Assembly: GCF_023078475.1 (NCBI RefSeq)
Contig: NZ_CP095741.1
Location: 2,356,001 to 2,420,000, forward strand
Length of the DNA: 64,000 nucleotides
Source of the DNA: Luteibacter aegosomaticola
GTDB taxonomy: Bacteria; Pseudomonadota; Gammaproteobacteria; Xanthomonadales; Rhodanobacteraceae
Direction of reading: 5' to 3'
This document shows, one piece after another, positions 34,624-43,581 of this stretch. The translations under genes were made by a program, and so were the position numbers. Below the pieces are notes generated by a model that was given only the letters and a program-made list of their open reading frames with translations, was not told the DNA's origin and searched no databases. Numbering within the stretch: the stretch's first letter is position 1; every line of letters starts with the position of its first letter.

Positions 34624-37365
34624 TTGACCGGCGATCGCCAGGTGAACCTGATCGACAACGCCAGTTTGACGCTGACCTTCTGGAATGCGAACGGCATGGC
34701 TTCGGCGGCACAGATGGGCGGCGGTAGTGGCACCTGGTCCACGACCTCGGCGAACTGGACGAACGCAGAGGGCTCGCTGCTCAACAGTCCGATGACGCCG
34801 CAGCCGGGCTTCGCTGTTTTCGGGGGTGCATCAGGCTCGGTCGCCGTCGATAACACCGATGGCTTCGTGGCGGCGACCGGCATGCAATTCCTGTCGGATG
34901 GCTACGCGCTGACCGGCGATTCTCTGGTGCTCACAACCAATGACGGCACGATGCCCGTCATTCGTGTCGGTGACGGCACCGCAGGCGGGGCGTCCACGGT
35001 TGCCGTCTTGTTCAATGCACTTGACGGCACCCAGGGTCTTGAGAAGGCGGACGCGGGGACGCTCGTGCTCGCAGGCGCCAACTTCTACTCGGGCGAGACG
35101 GTGATCTCCGGTGGCAAGCTGCAGGTCTCGTCGGATCTGAACCTTGGCCTCTTGGCTAACGGCGTGACGTTGCAGGGCGGCGCACTCTCGATCACAGGCA
35201 CCACGTACGCCTCGACGAACCGCACCCTCACGCTGGGCACCGGTGGCGCGCTGGAAATCGACGATGCAGGGAACACGTTCAACTGGCAGGGCGACATCAC
35301 GGGATCGGGTGCGTTGACCGTGCAAGGTACGGGCACGGTTCTGCTCAACCGTGCTAACGACTATGCCGGCGGAACGATGGTGCCGGGGAATCTGCAGATC
35401 GGCGCAAACGGGGCGATCGGTACCGGCGCACTGACCCTGGCCAATGGCGGTCACGTGTCGCTCGCAGCCAGCGGGCTCGACCTGGCGAATGCCATCGCGG
35501 TCCAGGGCGACGCGACGCTTGACACGAACGGCAACGACGCAACCTTCAGTGGCGGCGTGAGCGGGCAGGGCAGCACCCTGCACAAAGCAGGTGCGGGCAC
35601 GCTGGTGCTTACGGGTGACAGCGCCGTGGACACGACGAGCATCGACGGCGGCACGCTGCAGATTGGCAACGGCGGCACCAGCGGTTCACTCGCGGGCAAT
35701 GTCGTGAACAACAGTGACCTCGTGTTCAATCGATCGGATGCGTCGGCCTTTACCGGTGTCCTGACGGGCGCGGGCACACTGACCAAACTGGGCGAAGGTA
35801 CGCTGCAGTTCACCGGCGACAGCGCGTCATTCACGGGTACCACGACCGTGGGCGGCGGTACGTTGCAGGTGGACGGGGCACTGGGCGGTACCGCGGTATT
35901 TGGCACTGGCAGCACGTTCGCGGGCACGGGCCACGCCGGCAACGTCACCCTCCAGAGCGGCGCCACGGTGTCGCCGGCCGGGGCGGGCACCATCGGCACG
36001 CTAAGTGTCACGGGTGACCTGAGCGTCGCCGCGGGCACGCAGTACACACTCGACCTCGATAGTACGGGCCACAGCGATCAGCTGGAGGTCGGTGGGAAGG
36101 CGACCCTGCAAGGCGGCTCGGTCGTGAGCCTGGGCAGCGCGGTGGGTCCGTGGAGCCATTCGAGTACGTACACGATCCTCGACGCCAAGGGCGGCGTGAG
36201 CGGCACGTTCGCTGGCGTCACGAGCAACCTCGCCTTCCTCACCCCGGAGCTGGCCTATACCGCCAATGCAGTGAACCTCACACTGGTTCGCAACGACGTC
36301 CAGTTCGTGGACGTCGGCAGCACGCGCAACCAGCGCGCGACGGCGGCGGCGATCGAGTCGCAGGGTGAAGATCATCCGGTCTTCGATACCGTGGTGAAGC
36401 TGGATGCGCCTGCGGCCCGTGCGGCCTACGATCAGCTTTCCGGCGAGATCCATGCGAACCTGCGTGGCGCGATCGCCGACGACGATCGCTATAAGCGCGA
36501 CGCGATCAACCAGCACCTGCTGACCCAGTTCGCCGACGAAACCGAAGATCACACGGCGACCTGGACGTCGGCGTGGGGCCATAGCGGCCACCACGATGGC
36601 GACGGCAATGCCCTGAAGCTGGATAGCAACGGTAGCGGCCTGTTCGTCGGCGCGGATACCGGCCTGACCACGCAGTCGCGTATCGGTTTCGCATTGGGGG
36701 CCGGCCACATCTCGGCCAATGCGAAGAACGGCTCAACCAACGGCGACTCGCTCACCGCGGCGCTGTATGGCGGTGGCCACGTCGGCAACGTGGTGATTCA
36801 AGCGGGTGCCCTGTATTCCCGTTACGGCATCGATACCCACCGTACCGTCGATCTGGAAGGGCTGGCCGGTCGACAGAGCGGCAGCCTGACAGCGCATTCG
36901 ATGCAGGGCTTCGTCGAAGGCGCCTACGACATCCGCTGGGACCGCGCGGCACTCTCGCCATTTGTGAATGTGGCGGCACAGCAGCTTCGCACCGATGCGC
37001 TGACCGAGCACGGTACAGACGCCGCGTTGAAGGTCAGTGGTGAAAAGAGCAATCTGATCTACGGCAGTCTTGGCCTGCGTGGCCAGACATCGTTCGGCGA
37101 CGACGATCGTTTCAGCATCTTCGGCAGTCTCGCCTGGCAGCATGCGTCCGGCGATACGGATACGACGAGCAAGCAGCGATTTGTCACCGGCGGCGATGCG
37201 TTCGACGTGATGGGCACGCCGATCGCGAAGAACGCTGGCGTGGGTACGTTCGGGCTGCGCTATATGCCGACGGCCGCGGTGACCATCGAGGCCTCGTGGC
37301 AAGGCCAGTTCGCCAGTGCGGCGAAGGATCAGGCGGGTCGTTTGAGTGTGAACTGGGCCTTCTGA
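34624..37365 (+). CDS. Giant autotransporter, C-terminal part with beta-barrel
   Basis: The reading frame resumes directly after the TAG; the first TTG is at 34624. This gives 913 residues with no signal peptide of their own. It begins with the passenger motif DRQVNLIDN..LTLTFWNANG and GSGTWSTTSANWT. It continues with PATR-type repeats (GTQGLEKADAGTLVLAGANFYSGETVISGGKLQVSS and similar at several places). It ends in a 12-strand autotransporter barrel of about 270 residues (ATWTSAWGHSGHHDGDGNA onward), finishing GRLSVNWAF with terminal Phe. It needs the upstream part for export, so as written it is the 3' part of an interrupted gene. The barrel shows no other damage, suggesting that the stop is recent. 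Confidence 0.85.
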   Translation: MTGDRQVNLIDNASLTLTFWNANGMASAAQMGGGSGTWSTTSANWTNAEGSLLNSPMTPQPGFAVFGGASGSVAVDNTDGFVAATGMQFLSDGYALTGDSLVLTTNDGTMPVIRVGDGTAGGASTVAVLFNALDGTQGLEKADAGTLVLAGANFYSGETVISGGKLQVSSDLNLGLLANGVTLQGGALSITGTTYASTNRTLTLGTGGALEIDDAGNTFNWQGDITGSGALTVQGTGTVLLNRANDYAGGTMVPGNLQIGANGAIGTGALTLANGGHVSLAASGLDLANAIAVQGDATLDTNGNDATFSGGVSGQGSTLHKAGAGTLVLTGDSAVDTTSIDGGTLQIGNGGTSGSLAGNVVNNSDLVFNRSDASAFTGVLTGAGTLTKLGEGTLQFTGDSASFTGTTTVGGGTLQVDGALGGTAVFGTGSTFAGTGHAGNVTLQSGATVSPAGAGTIGTLSVTGDLSVAAGTQYTLDLDSTGHSDQLEVGGKATLQGGSVVSLGSAVGPWSHSSTYTILDAKGGVSGTFAGVTSNLAFLTPELAYTANAVNLTLVRNDVQFVDVGSTRNQRATAAAIESQGEDHPVFDTVVKLDAPAARAAYDQLSGEIHANLRGAIADDDRYKRDAINQHLLTQFADETEDHTATWTSAWGHSGHHDGDGNALKLDSNGSGLFVGADTGLTTQSRIGFALGAGHISANAKNGSTNGDSLTAALYGGGHVGNVVIQAGALYSRYGIDTHRTVDLEGLAGRQSGSLTAHSMQGFVEGAYDIRWDRAALSPFVNVAAQQLRTDALTEHGTDAALKVSGEKSNLIYGSLGLRGQTSFGDDDRFSIFGSLAWQHASGDTDTTSKQRFVTGGDAFDVMGTPIAKNAGVGTFGLRYMPTAAVTIEASWQGQFASAAKDQAGRLSVNWAF

Positions 37366-37374
37366 CACCACGAC

Positions 37375-37404
37375 GTTACGGGAGCCGCGCACGGCTCCCG
37401 TAAC
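37375..37404. terminator. Hairpin between convergent autotransporter and TonB receptor genes
   Basis: A perfect 13-base stem (GTTACGGGAGCCG and its complement) with a 4-base loop lies 9 bases after the autotransporter stop and 6 bases from the receptor stop. It can serve both directions. Confidence 0.65.
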
Positions 37405-37410
37405 GCTGGC

Positions 37411-39870
37411 TTAGAAGCTAGCCCGCAAGGTGACACCGACGAGGCGGGGATCACTCGGCTGGCCCAGGATCAGCCCGGAATTACCCGTCTGGATCGTGAG
37501 CGCCGTGATGTAGTCGCGGTTGAACAGGTTCCTGGCGAAGACGTCGACTTCCCAGTTGTCGTTGAACCGGTAGCCAATGCTCGCATTGGTCAGTGCATAA
37601 CCCGCGATCCGCGTGTAGATCGAGTTGGTCGTGTCGCTGTTGTAGTCGCTGCGTGCGTTCACGTCGACGTGGAACAGCAGCGCACCGGTATAGATCGGCA
37701 TCTCGTAATCCGCGCCGATGGAGCCTACCCATTTCGACAGGCCGGCCAGCGGCAAGCCCGTTAACACGTAGGCACCGGGGGTGTCGGGGTTGCCCCGCGG
37801 GTTCGAGGTCTTGATGGCCAGGCTGGCCGGCGGGTTCAAGGGTTGGCACCCGCCCGCGGCGTTCGGGTTCTGCCATTCGAGCGGGCAGGGGCCCTTCGGG
37901 TAATCGCTGTACTTGCCATCGGCATAGGCAAACGACGCGCGCAGGGTAAAGCCCTTGAACAGCAAGGCGGCGAAGTCACCCTCGACACCCTTCACCTTCA
38001 CCTCGGGGATATTCGACGGATACGTGCGCAGCGCTGCGGTCTCGATGCTCGAGGTGACATTCGCCTGGTAGTTCTTGACCGTCGTGTGATACGCCGCAAG
38101 GTTCAGGGTGGAACGACCTTCCCACCACGACGACTTGAAGCCAGCTTCCCACGTGGCGTTCGTTTCGTCCTTGATCACGGCCGTGGCGATGGCCGGATTG
38201 TTGGAGGCATCCAGCGGCAGGCCGGACATGTTGAGGCCGCCCGACTTGTAGCCATAGGCGTAGCCGACGTAGCCCATCATCCGATCGGTGAACTGGTACG
38301 CGAGGTTGGCACGGCCCGACGGGTTGCCGCCGTTGTCCGACGCCGTATAGCTCTGCGGTCGGAAGAGCGAGAGCTTCGCGTTGTCCTGGACAGAGCCTGG
38401 CGTGGTGGGCAAGCCCCCGGAAACCGTCGTTGAGTACGCGCCGTTCTTGTCTTCGTAGGTGTAGCGAAGGCCGACGGTTCCCGTCAGGCGGTCGGTGAAC
38501 TTGTAGTTCACTTCGCCAAAGGCCGCGTAGCTCTTCATCTTGAAATGGGAGTCGCCGTACTGGCCATAGCCGTCGGCCAGATTGTCGGGCATGCCCGGGA
38601 AGCTCGTGGTGCTCACCAGCCAGTAAGTGGCGGCGGGGCCGTACACGCTGATCGGATGGCCATTGATCTCCTGCGTGAAGAAGTAGAGGCCGCCCACGTA
38701 GCTAAAGGGTCCATCGCCATTCGAGGCCACCCGGAACTCCTGGCTGTACTGATCCTGGCGCGAGGGGATTCGCTGCACGGTCTGGATGGGTACGCCAATG
38801 TAGTCACGATCGTTGGCGACATCCCATTTCCAATAGCGCCACGCTGAAATCGATGTCAGCGTCACCGGGCCCACGTTCCAGTCGGCATTGAGCGATACAC
38901 CGCCGTCCTGCGTATCGATGTGCAGCGGCGCATCGATATCAGTCAGCCGGTCGTAGACGTCGCGGCTGGGTGGCGTATAGGCCGGGAAGCCGTGGGCGGC
39001 GAGGTTGGCCGAGAGGCCCGGGAATTGGCGCGCGGCACCGCGAAGACTCTTGCCCACCCGCAGGTAGTTCTGCGTGCAGCAATCGGAATCCAGGCTGGAG
39101 AGGTCGCCGATCAGTCGTACGTTCAGGCTGTCGTCGGGCTTGAACAGCAGCTGCCCGCGCAGCGCGTAGTTCTTGATCGAGTTTTCGTCCTTACCGGTGG
39201 CGACGTTGTGCAGCACGCCATCCCGCTCGGTGTACTGAGCCGAGAGACGGCCTGCCACGGTCTGGCTAAGCGGGCCAGAGACGCTGCCCTTCGCCTGGAG
39301 ATAGCCATTCTCGCCGTAAGAGATCTCGCCGTTCCCTTCGGGTACGAACGTCGGCTCGCGGCTGGTGATGCTGATCGCGCCGGCCGTCGTGTTCTTCCCG
39401 AACAGGGTGCCCTGTGGCCCGCGCAGTACTTCGATCCGGTCGATGTCGGTGAAGTCGAACGCGGCAGTTGCCGGGCGGCCGTGGTAAACGCCATCGACAT
39501 AGAAGCCCACGCCCGGTTCGATGCCATCGTTCGCCGCACTTACTGAGAGCGTGTTCGAACCCAGTCCGCGAATGGTGTACGCGGTATTACGCGGATTGGC
39601 CGAGTTGTAATACAGCGCTGGCACGAGCTGGCTGAGCTGCTGGGTGTTCACCGTATACGAGCGATCGAGCCATTCGCCTTCCACGACCGACACGGCGATG
39701 GGCACCTTCTGCAGGTTCTCCTCGCGCTGGCGGGCGGTGACGGTGATGTTGTCGAGGGTGGTCGGGGTGTCCTTGTCCTTATCCTTGTCCTTGGGCGGCG
39801 CGTCCTGCGCGGCGGCAGTAAAAGCGGCCAGGCACAGCACGATGCCGGCGACCAAAGGCGTACGACGCAT
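37411..39870 (-). CDS. TonB-dependent receptor divergent from modE
   Basis: The product is an 819-residue outer-membrane receptor. Its signal peptide ends FTAAAQ. A short acidic/Lys-rich stretch precedes a TonB-box-like ITVTARQREENLQ. The plug follows (VPIAVSVVEG, YTIRGLGSNT, VGFYVDGVYHGRP, IEVLRGPQGTLFGKNTTAGAI), then a 22-strand-type barrel ending GVTLRASF. The ATG at 39870 has a GGGGGAGAA site. A ModE-type box lies 46 bases upstream of its start, at a position suited to repression or activation by ModE. A role in molybdenum or tungsten uptake is therefore an inference; sequence alone places it with general plug-barrel receptors. Confidence 0.93.
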   Translation of the reverse strand: MRRTPLVAGIVLCLAAFTAAAQDAPPKDKDKDKDTPTTLDNITVTARQREENLQKVPIAVSVVEGEWLDRSYTVNTQQLSQLVPALYYNSANPRNTAYTIRGLGSNTLSVSAANDGIEPGVGFYVDGVYHGRPATAAFDFTDIDRIEVLRGPQGTLFGKNTTAGAISITSREPTFVPEGNGEISYGENGYLQAKGSVSGPLSQTVAGRLSAQYTERDGVLHNVATGKDENSIKNYALRGQLLFKPDDSLNVRLIGDLSSLDSDCCTQNYLRVGKSLRGAARQFPGLSANLAAHGFPAYTPPSRDVYDRLTDIDAPLHIDTQDGGVSLNADWNVGPVTLTSISAWRYWKWDVANDRDYIGVPIQTVQRIPSRQDQYSQEFRVASNGDGPFSYVGGLYFFTQEINGHPISVYGPAATYWLVSTTSFPGMPDNLADGYGQYGDSHFKMKSYAAFGEVNYKFTDRLTGTVGLRYTYEDKNGAYSTTVSGGLPTTPGSVQDNAKLSLFRPQSYTASDNGGNPSGRANLAYQFTDRMMGYVGYAYGYKSGGLNMSGLPLDASNNPAIATAVIKDETNATWEAGFKSSWWEGRSTLNLAAYHTTVKNYQANVTSSIETAALRTYPSNIPEVKVKGVEGDFAALLFKGFTLRASFAYADGKYSDYPKGPCPLEWQNPNAAGGCQPLNPPASLAIKTSNPRGNPDTPGAYVLTGLPLAGLSKWVGSIGADYEMPIYTGALLFHVDVNARSDYNSDTTNSIYTRIAGYALTNASIGYRFNDNWEVDVFARNLFNRDYITALTIQTGNSGLILGQPSDPRLVGVTLRASF

Positions 39871-39915
39871 ACAGTTCTCCCCCAAGGCAATGTGCTCGGA
39901 ACGACGATCCCCTGA

Positions 39916-39941
39916 CCGCTATATATCGAACTATATTGCGG
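39916..39941. promoter_or_regulatory. ModE box
   Basis: CGCTATATA, six bases, then TATATTGCG matches the known ModE site pattern CGNTATATA-N6-TATATANCG at all fixed positions but one. The outer C/G pair extends the dyad to 26 bases. It sits between the divergent receptor and modE and overlaps the probable modE ribosome site, which would suit autoregulation. Confidence 0.8.
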
Positions 39942-39950
39942 GAGACTTGC

Positions 39951-40841
39951 ATGGATCAGCCCCTTCCGCAAACGCTTGCGGCTGGCCGGGGCCTGCGGCG
40001 CCGCGGGGGAGAGGGTTACACTGCCGGCATCCTTCCCATGGACGACCCGATGCTCCAGTTCGAAGGCTCTCTATGGCTCGCCGAAGGCGACCGGCGTTGG
40101 GGTGGCGCCGACCGCGTGGCCCTGCTGGTTCAGGTGGGCCAGACCGGCTCGATCACCGCTGCGGCCAAGGCGGCTGGCATGAGCTACAAGGGTGCCTGGG
40201 ACGCGATCGAGGCGATGAACAACCTGGCGGGCGAGCCGCTGGTGCTGCGTTCGACCGGGGGCAAAGGGGGCGGCGGGGCGTCGCTCACGCCCCGGGCCGA
40301 GCGTCTGATCGCCTCCTTCCGCAGTATCGAATCCGCCCATCGGCAGTTCGTTGAGCAGCTGGCCTCGTTCGGTGAGGACGTGGCCTATGACATCCATCTC
40401 CTGAGGCGCCTGACCATGCGAACCAGCGCAAGAAACCAGTTGGCCGGGACCGTCGATCGCGTCGAGCAAGGCGTCGTCAACGACAGCATCGCTATCACGA
40501 CCACCGGCGGCGCCCGCGTGGTGGCTACCGTTACTCGTGAAAGTACGGAACAACTGGCCCTCGCCCCCGGCCGACCGGTCGTGGCCCTGATCAAGGCGAG
40601 CTGGATCATCCTCGGTCTGCCGGGGGAAGGGCGCCTGTCGGCACCCAATCAGCTGGCCGGGAAGGTCTCGGGGATTCAGCTCGGTGCGGTGAATTCCGAA
40701 ATCAGCGTGGCGCTGGACGGTGGCGGCTCCATCACCGCGATCGTCACGAAAGAGAGCGTGGATGCGCTCGGGTTGGCCGAAGGCACGGCCGTGCTGGCGA
40801 TCTTCGATGCGTCGTCGGTGATCGTGGGTGTGACCGACTGA
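39951..40841 (+). CDS. modE: Molybdate-responsive regulator ModE
   Basis: The product is a 296-residue regulator. The N-terminal winged HTH (about residues 55-110) contains RVALLVQVGQTGSITAAAKAAGMSYKGAWDAIEAMN, the ModE signature. Two molybdate-binding TOBE/Mop domains follow, each starting SARNQLAGTV or SAPNQLAGKV, with VTRESTEQLAL and VTKESVDALGL repeats. With molybdate bound, ModE binds its box. The ATG at 39951 has GGGAG 6 bases upstream; an internal ATG at 40038 would give the usual length of about 267, so a 29-residue extension is uncertain. No modABC genes are in the window. Confidence 0.92.
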   Translation: MDQPLPQTLAAGRGLRRRGGEGYTAGILPMDDPMLQFEGSLWLAEGDRRWGGADRVALLVQVGQTGSITAAAKAAGMSYKGAWDAIEAMNNLAGEPLVLRSTGGKGGGGASLTPRAERLIASFRSIESAHRQFVEQLASFGEDVAYDIHLLRRLTMRTSARNQLAGTVDRVEQGVVNDSIAITTTGGARVVATVTRESTEQLALAPGRPVVALIKASWIILGLPGEGRLSAPNQLAGKVSGIQLGAVNSEISVALDGGGSITAIVTKESVDALGLAEGTAVLAIFDASSVIVGVTD

Positions 40842-40893
40842 GGCGCCGTCCCGCGTTATGATCCATGGTCTCCTCAAACCTCACGGGTAACCC

Positions 40894-41922
40894 ATGGCAT
40901 TGATCGCACCGCTCATGGATGGGCCGATCGACCTCATTGGCGATATTCACGGCGAAATCGATGCCTTGCGTGACCTGGTGGAGCGCCTCGGTTATAGCGA
41001 ATCGGGACATCATCCCGACGGGCGCCGGTTGGTCTTCGTGGGCGATCTCTGCGATCGCGGGCCGGATAGCCCCGCGGTCGTCGCGTTTGTCGCCGGTCTG
41101 GTAGAGGCAGGGCAAGCGCAATGCGTGCTGGGCAATCACGAGCTGAACATCCTGCGCGGCGAGCGCAGGGAGGGTAACGGCTGGTTCTTCGAGCACGACC
41201 ACGACAAGGAAGAAGGTAAGTTCCTCAACTGTGCAACCGTCCCCGCCGACATGCGCTCGCCGATCCTCGATTTCTTTAGCTCGCTGCCAGTCGCGCTGGA
41301 AGGCCCGGGCCTTCGCGTAGTGCATGCGTGCTGGCAGGAGGATGTGATCGGCCTGGTGCGTACCGAGGCCGATGGCGACACCTCGATCAGCTTTGAACGC
41401 TGGGAAGAAGAGCTGCACGATCGCCTGCATGCCGAGGGCATATTCGCCGCGGCGGAGACCGAGCAGGCCGAGTTCGGCGCGCTGTTGCACGAGGCGTCCG
41501 CGCGGATTCCCATGTTGCCTAACATCGCCACGCTCGATCAGGCCAGGCAGATGGCGAATCCACTACGTGTGGTCACCTCGGGCGTGGAGCGCGCGACCGC
41601 CGCGCCGTTCTACGCGAGCGGCAAATGGCGGATGGTCGAGCGCGTCGCGTGGTGGAACGAATACGAAAGCGATGTCCCGGTGGTGATGGGCCATTACTGG
41701 CGCTGGCCCGTACCCGTGGATCGTGCGGCCTTTGGCAAAGCCGGCCCGGACCTGTTCGACGGCGCGCCCTTCGATGAGCCGCTAGGTGCCCGGCAGAACG
41801 TCTACTGCATCGATTACTCCGTCGGTCGCCGCTTCCAGGAGCGGTTGAAGGGCGGGCCGTTCCAGACCCGCCTTGGTGCGCTGCGCTGGCCTGAGCGCGA
41901 GCTGGTGTTCGACGGGCTTTAA
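40894..41922 (+). CDS. PPP-type metallophosphoesterase
   Basis: The product is a 342-residue protein with the classic phosphoprotein-phosphatase metal motifs: LIGDIHGE (about 14-21), FVGDLCDRGPDS (about 49-60) and LGNHELN (about 78-84). A later His in VVHACW and MGHYW complete a likely two-metal site. Bacterial members include diadenosine tetraphosphatases and Ser/Thr phosphatases; the substrate here is not known. It follows modE by 52 bases and could be cotranscribed with it. Confidence 0.88.
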   Translation: MALIAPLMDGPIDLIGDIHGEIDALRDLVERLGYSESGHHPDGRRLVFVGDLCDRGPDSPAVVAFVAGLVEAGQAQCVLGNHELNILRGERREGNGWFFEHDHDKEEGKFLNCATVPADMRSPILDFFSSLPVALEGPGLRVVHACWQEDVIGLVRTEADGDTSISFERWEEELHDRLHAEGIFAAAETEQAEFGALLHEASARIPMLPNIATLDQARQMANPLRVVTSGVERATAAPFYASGKWRMVERVAWWNEYESDVPVVMGHYWRWPVPVDRAAFGKAGPDLFDGAPFDEPLGARQNVYCIDYSVGRRFQERLKGGPFQTRLGALRWPERELVFDGL

Positions 41923-41929
41923 GCGAGCG

Positions 41930-42544
41930 TTAGGCGCACGCTGCCTCGATGCGTTCGTCGAGGTTATCGACGAACGCCTCCATCGTGGTTTCGCCGAGAT
42001 CCACTGCCTTGGCCCCGCCGCCTGCCACCACGCTGACGTCGGTAATCCCGATTACGCCGAGGATCACCTTCAGGTACCGCGTGGCGATATCGAAATCACG
42101 GATAGGCGAGCCTTCGGTGTAGACGCCGCCCGAAGCGATGAGCAGCGTCGCGCGCTTGCCGGTTACCAGGCCTTTGCCATCGAAGCCCAGCGTCTTGCCC
42201 TTGCGGACGATGTGGTCGACCCATGCCTTCAGTGACGACGGCACGTTGTAGTTGTAGACCGGCGTGGCGATGACGAGGTGATCGGCCGCGAGGAGTTCGG
42301 CGATCAGCGTGTCGGAGAGGCCAAGGGCACGCTGGGTCTCGGCGGTCTGCAGGTGAGGCGGTGTGAAGTAGGCCTGGAGCCACTCCGCCGTGATGAAGGT
42401 GAGGCCTGTGGTCGGCAGATCGCGCGTGACGATGGTGCCGCTCGGGTCGGCCTTCCGCCAGCGGTCCACGAACCGGCGGGTCATCTGGCGCGAGACGGAG
42501 CGCTCGCCGCGAGCACTGGTTTCAATGACGAGCAGGTGGGACAT
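41930..42544 (-). CDS. azoR: FMN-dependent NADH-azoreductase
   Basis: The product is a 204-residue flavodoxin-like quinone/azo reductase. It opens with [20 protein letters not shown], the FMN phosphate-binding start of AzoR. It contains [31 protein letters not shown] and a C-terminal region [16 protein letters not shown]. It reduces quinones and azo dyes with NADH, and is often induced by thiol stress. It is divergent from a LysR gene. Confidence 0.93.
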   Translation of the reverse strand: MSHLLVIETSARGERSVSRQMTRRFVDRWRKADPSGTIVTRDLPTTGLTFITAEWLQAYFTPPHLQTAETQRALGLSDTLIAELLAADHLVIATPVYNYNVPSSLKAWVDHIVRKGKTLGFDGKGLVTGKRATLLIASGGVYTEGSPIRDFDIATRYLKVILGVIGITDVSVVAGGGAKAVDLGETTMEAFVDNLDERIEAACA

Positions 42545-42609
42545 GGCGTACCTCGTGGTGTGTGCGGGAAGCCCACGGTAGCCAAGCGCATCCAGCGGCA
42601 GAAGCGATT

Positions 42610-42623
42610 AAATAGTGATATTT
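42610..42623. promoter_or_regulatory. AT-rich dyad before the LysR gene and azoR
   Basis: AAATA-GTGA-TATTT lies in an AT-rich patch of the 95-base divergent region. It could be the promoter and part of a LysR site. The evidence is position and symmetry only. Confidence 0.35.
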
Positions 42624-42639
42624 TCCATCGAAATAGTTG

Positions 42640-43569
42640 ATGGATGGGATCGGTGTGATCGGTAGCCTGACGCTCGACCAGCTGACGATCCTGGTGACGA
42701 TCGTCGACACCGGCAGTTTTTCCGCGGCAGGGCGCAAGCTGGGCCGCGTGCAATCGGCGATCAGCCAGGCCATCGCGACGCTCGAGTCGCTCCAGGGCGT
42801 CTCACTGTTCGACCGGGCAGGGCACCGGCCGGTGTTGACCGAAACCGGCCGTGCGCTGGTGGCCCAGGCGCGCACGGTGCTGGAAAGCGCCGAACGATTT
42901 GAGGCCGCGGCGGCGCGCGCCCGCACGGGCGTTGAACCCGAGCTGGTGATCGCCATCGATCCGCTCGTGCCGACCGCACCGTTGATGGAGAGCCTGCGCG
43001 GGTTGGCGGTGGCTTACCCGAACCTGCCAGTCACGTTCTCGACCGAAGGGCTCGGTGGGTCGCTCCGACGGTTGCGTGATGGAACCGCCGCCATCGGCAT
43101 CTGCCTGCTCCTGCCCGAGGTGCCTGAGGACGTCACGGCACGCGCGATGATGCGCGTGCGCATGCGCCCCGTCGTCGCGCCACACCATCCGCTGGCGTCG
43201 CTCGGCCGTCCCGCCACGCGCGGTGATCTCGAGCCGCATGTGCAACTCGTGCTTTCGGATCCCGTGGACACGGAGCGTGGCAACTATGGCCTTTCGAGCT
43301 CGCGGCTATGGCGCTTCGTCGATCTGGGCCGACGCATGGATTTCCTCCTGGCCGGCTTCGGCTGGTGTCGCATGCCCGAGCATCTCGTTGAAGCACCTAT
43401 CGCCGCCGGTCAGCTGCAATACCTTGAACTCGCCGAAGATCCTACGCCGCCCGAAGGCCTGGCGATCTATGCGGCGCACGCGCGCCACAGGCCGCCAGGG
43501 CCTGCGGGGCGTTGGCTATTGGCGGAATTCTGGCGTCACCTGGTGATGGATAAGCTTGTCGCGGAATAA
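42640..43569 (+). CDS. LysR-family regulator, probable controller of azoR
   Basis: The product is a 309-residue LysR protein. The HTH is LTILVTIVDTGSFSAAGRKLGRVQSAISQAIATLESLQG, followed by an effector domain (ELVIAIDPLVPTAPLMESL onward). The ATG at 42640 directly follows an in-frame TTG; no strong ribosome site is visible for either. LysR genes divergent from azoreductase or quinone-reductase genes commonly regulate them. Confidence 0.9.
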   Translation: MDGIGVIGSLTLDQLTILVTIVDTGSFSAAGRKLGRVQSAISQAIATLESLQGVSLFDRAGHRPVLTETGRALVAQARTVLESAERFEAAAARARTGVEPELVIAIDPLVPTAPLMESLRGLAVAYPNLPVTFSTEGLGGSLRRLRDGTAAIGICLLLPEVPEDVTARAMMRVRMRPVVAPHHPLASLGRPATRGDLEPHVQLVLSDPVDTERGNYGLSSSRLWRFVDLGRRMDFLLAGFGWCRMPEHLVEAPIAAGQLQYLELAEDPTPPEGLAIYAAHARHRPPGPAGRWLLAEFWRHLVMDKLVAE

Positions 43570-43581
43570 CGCGTTTTGGGC

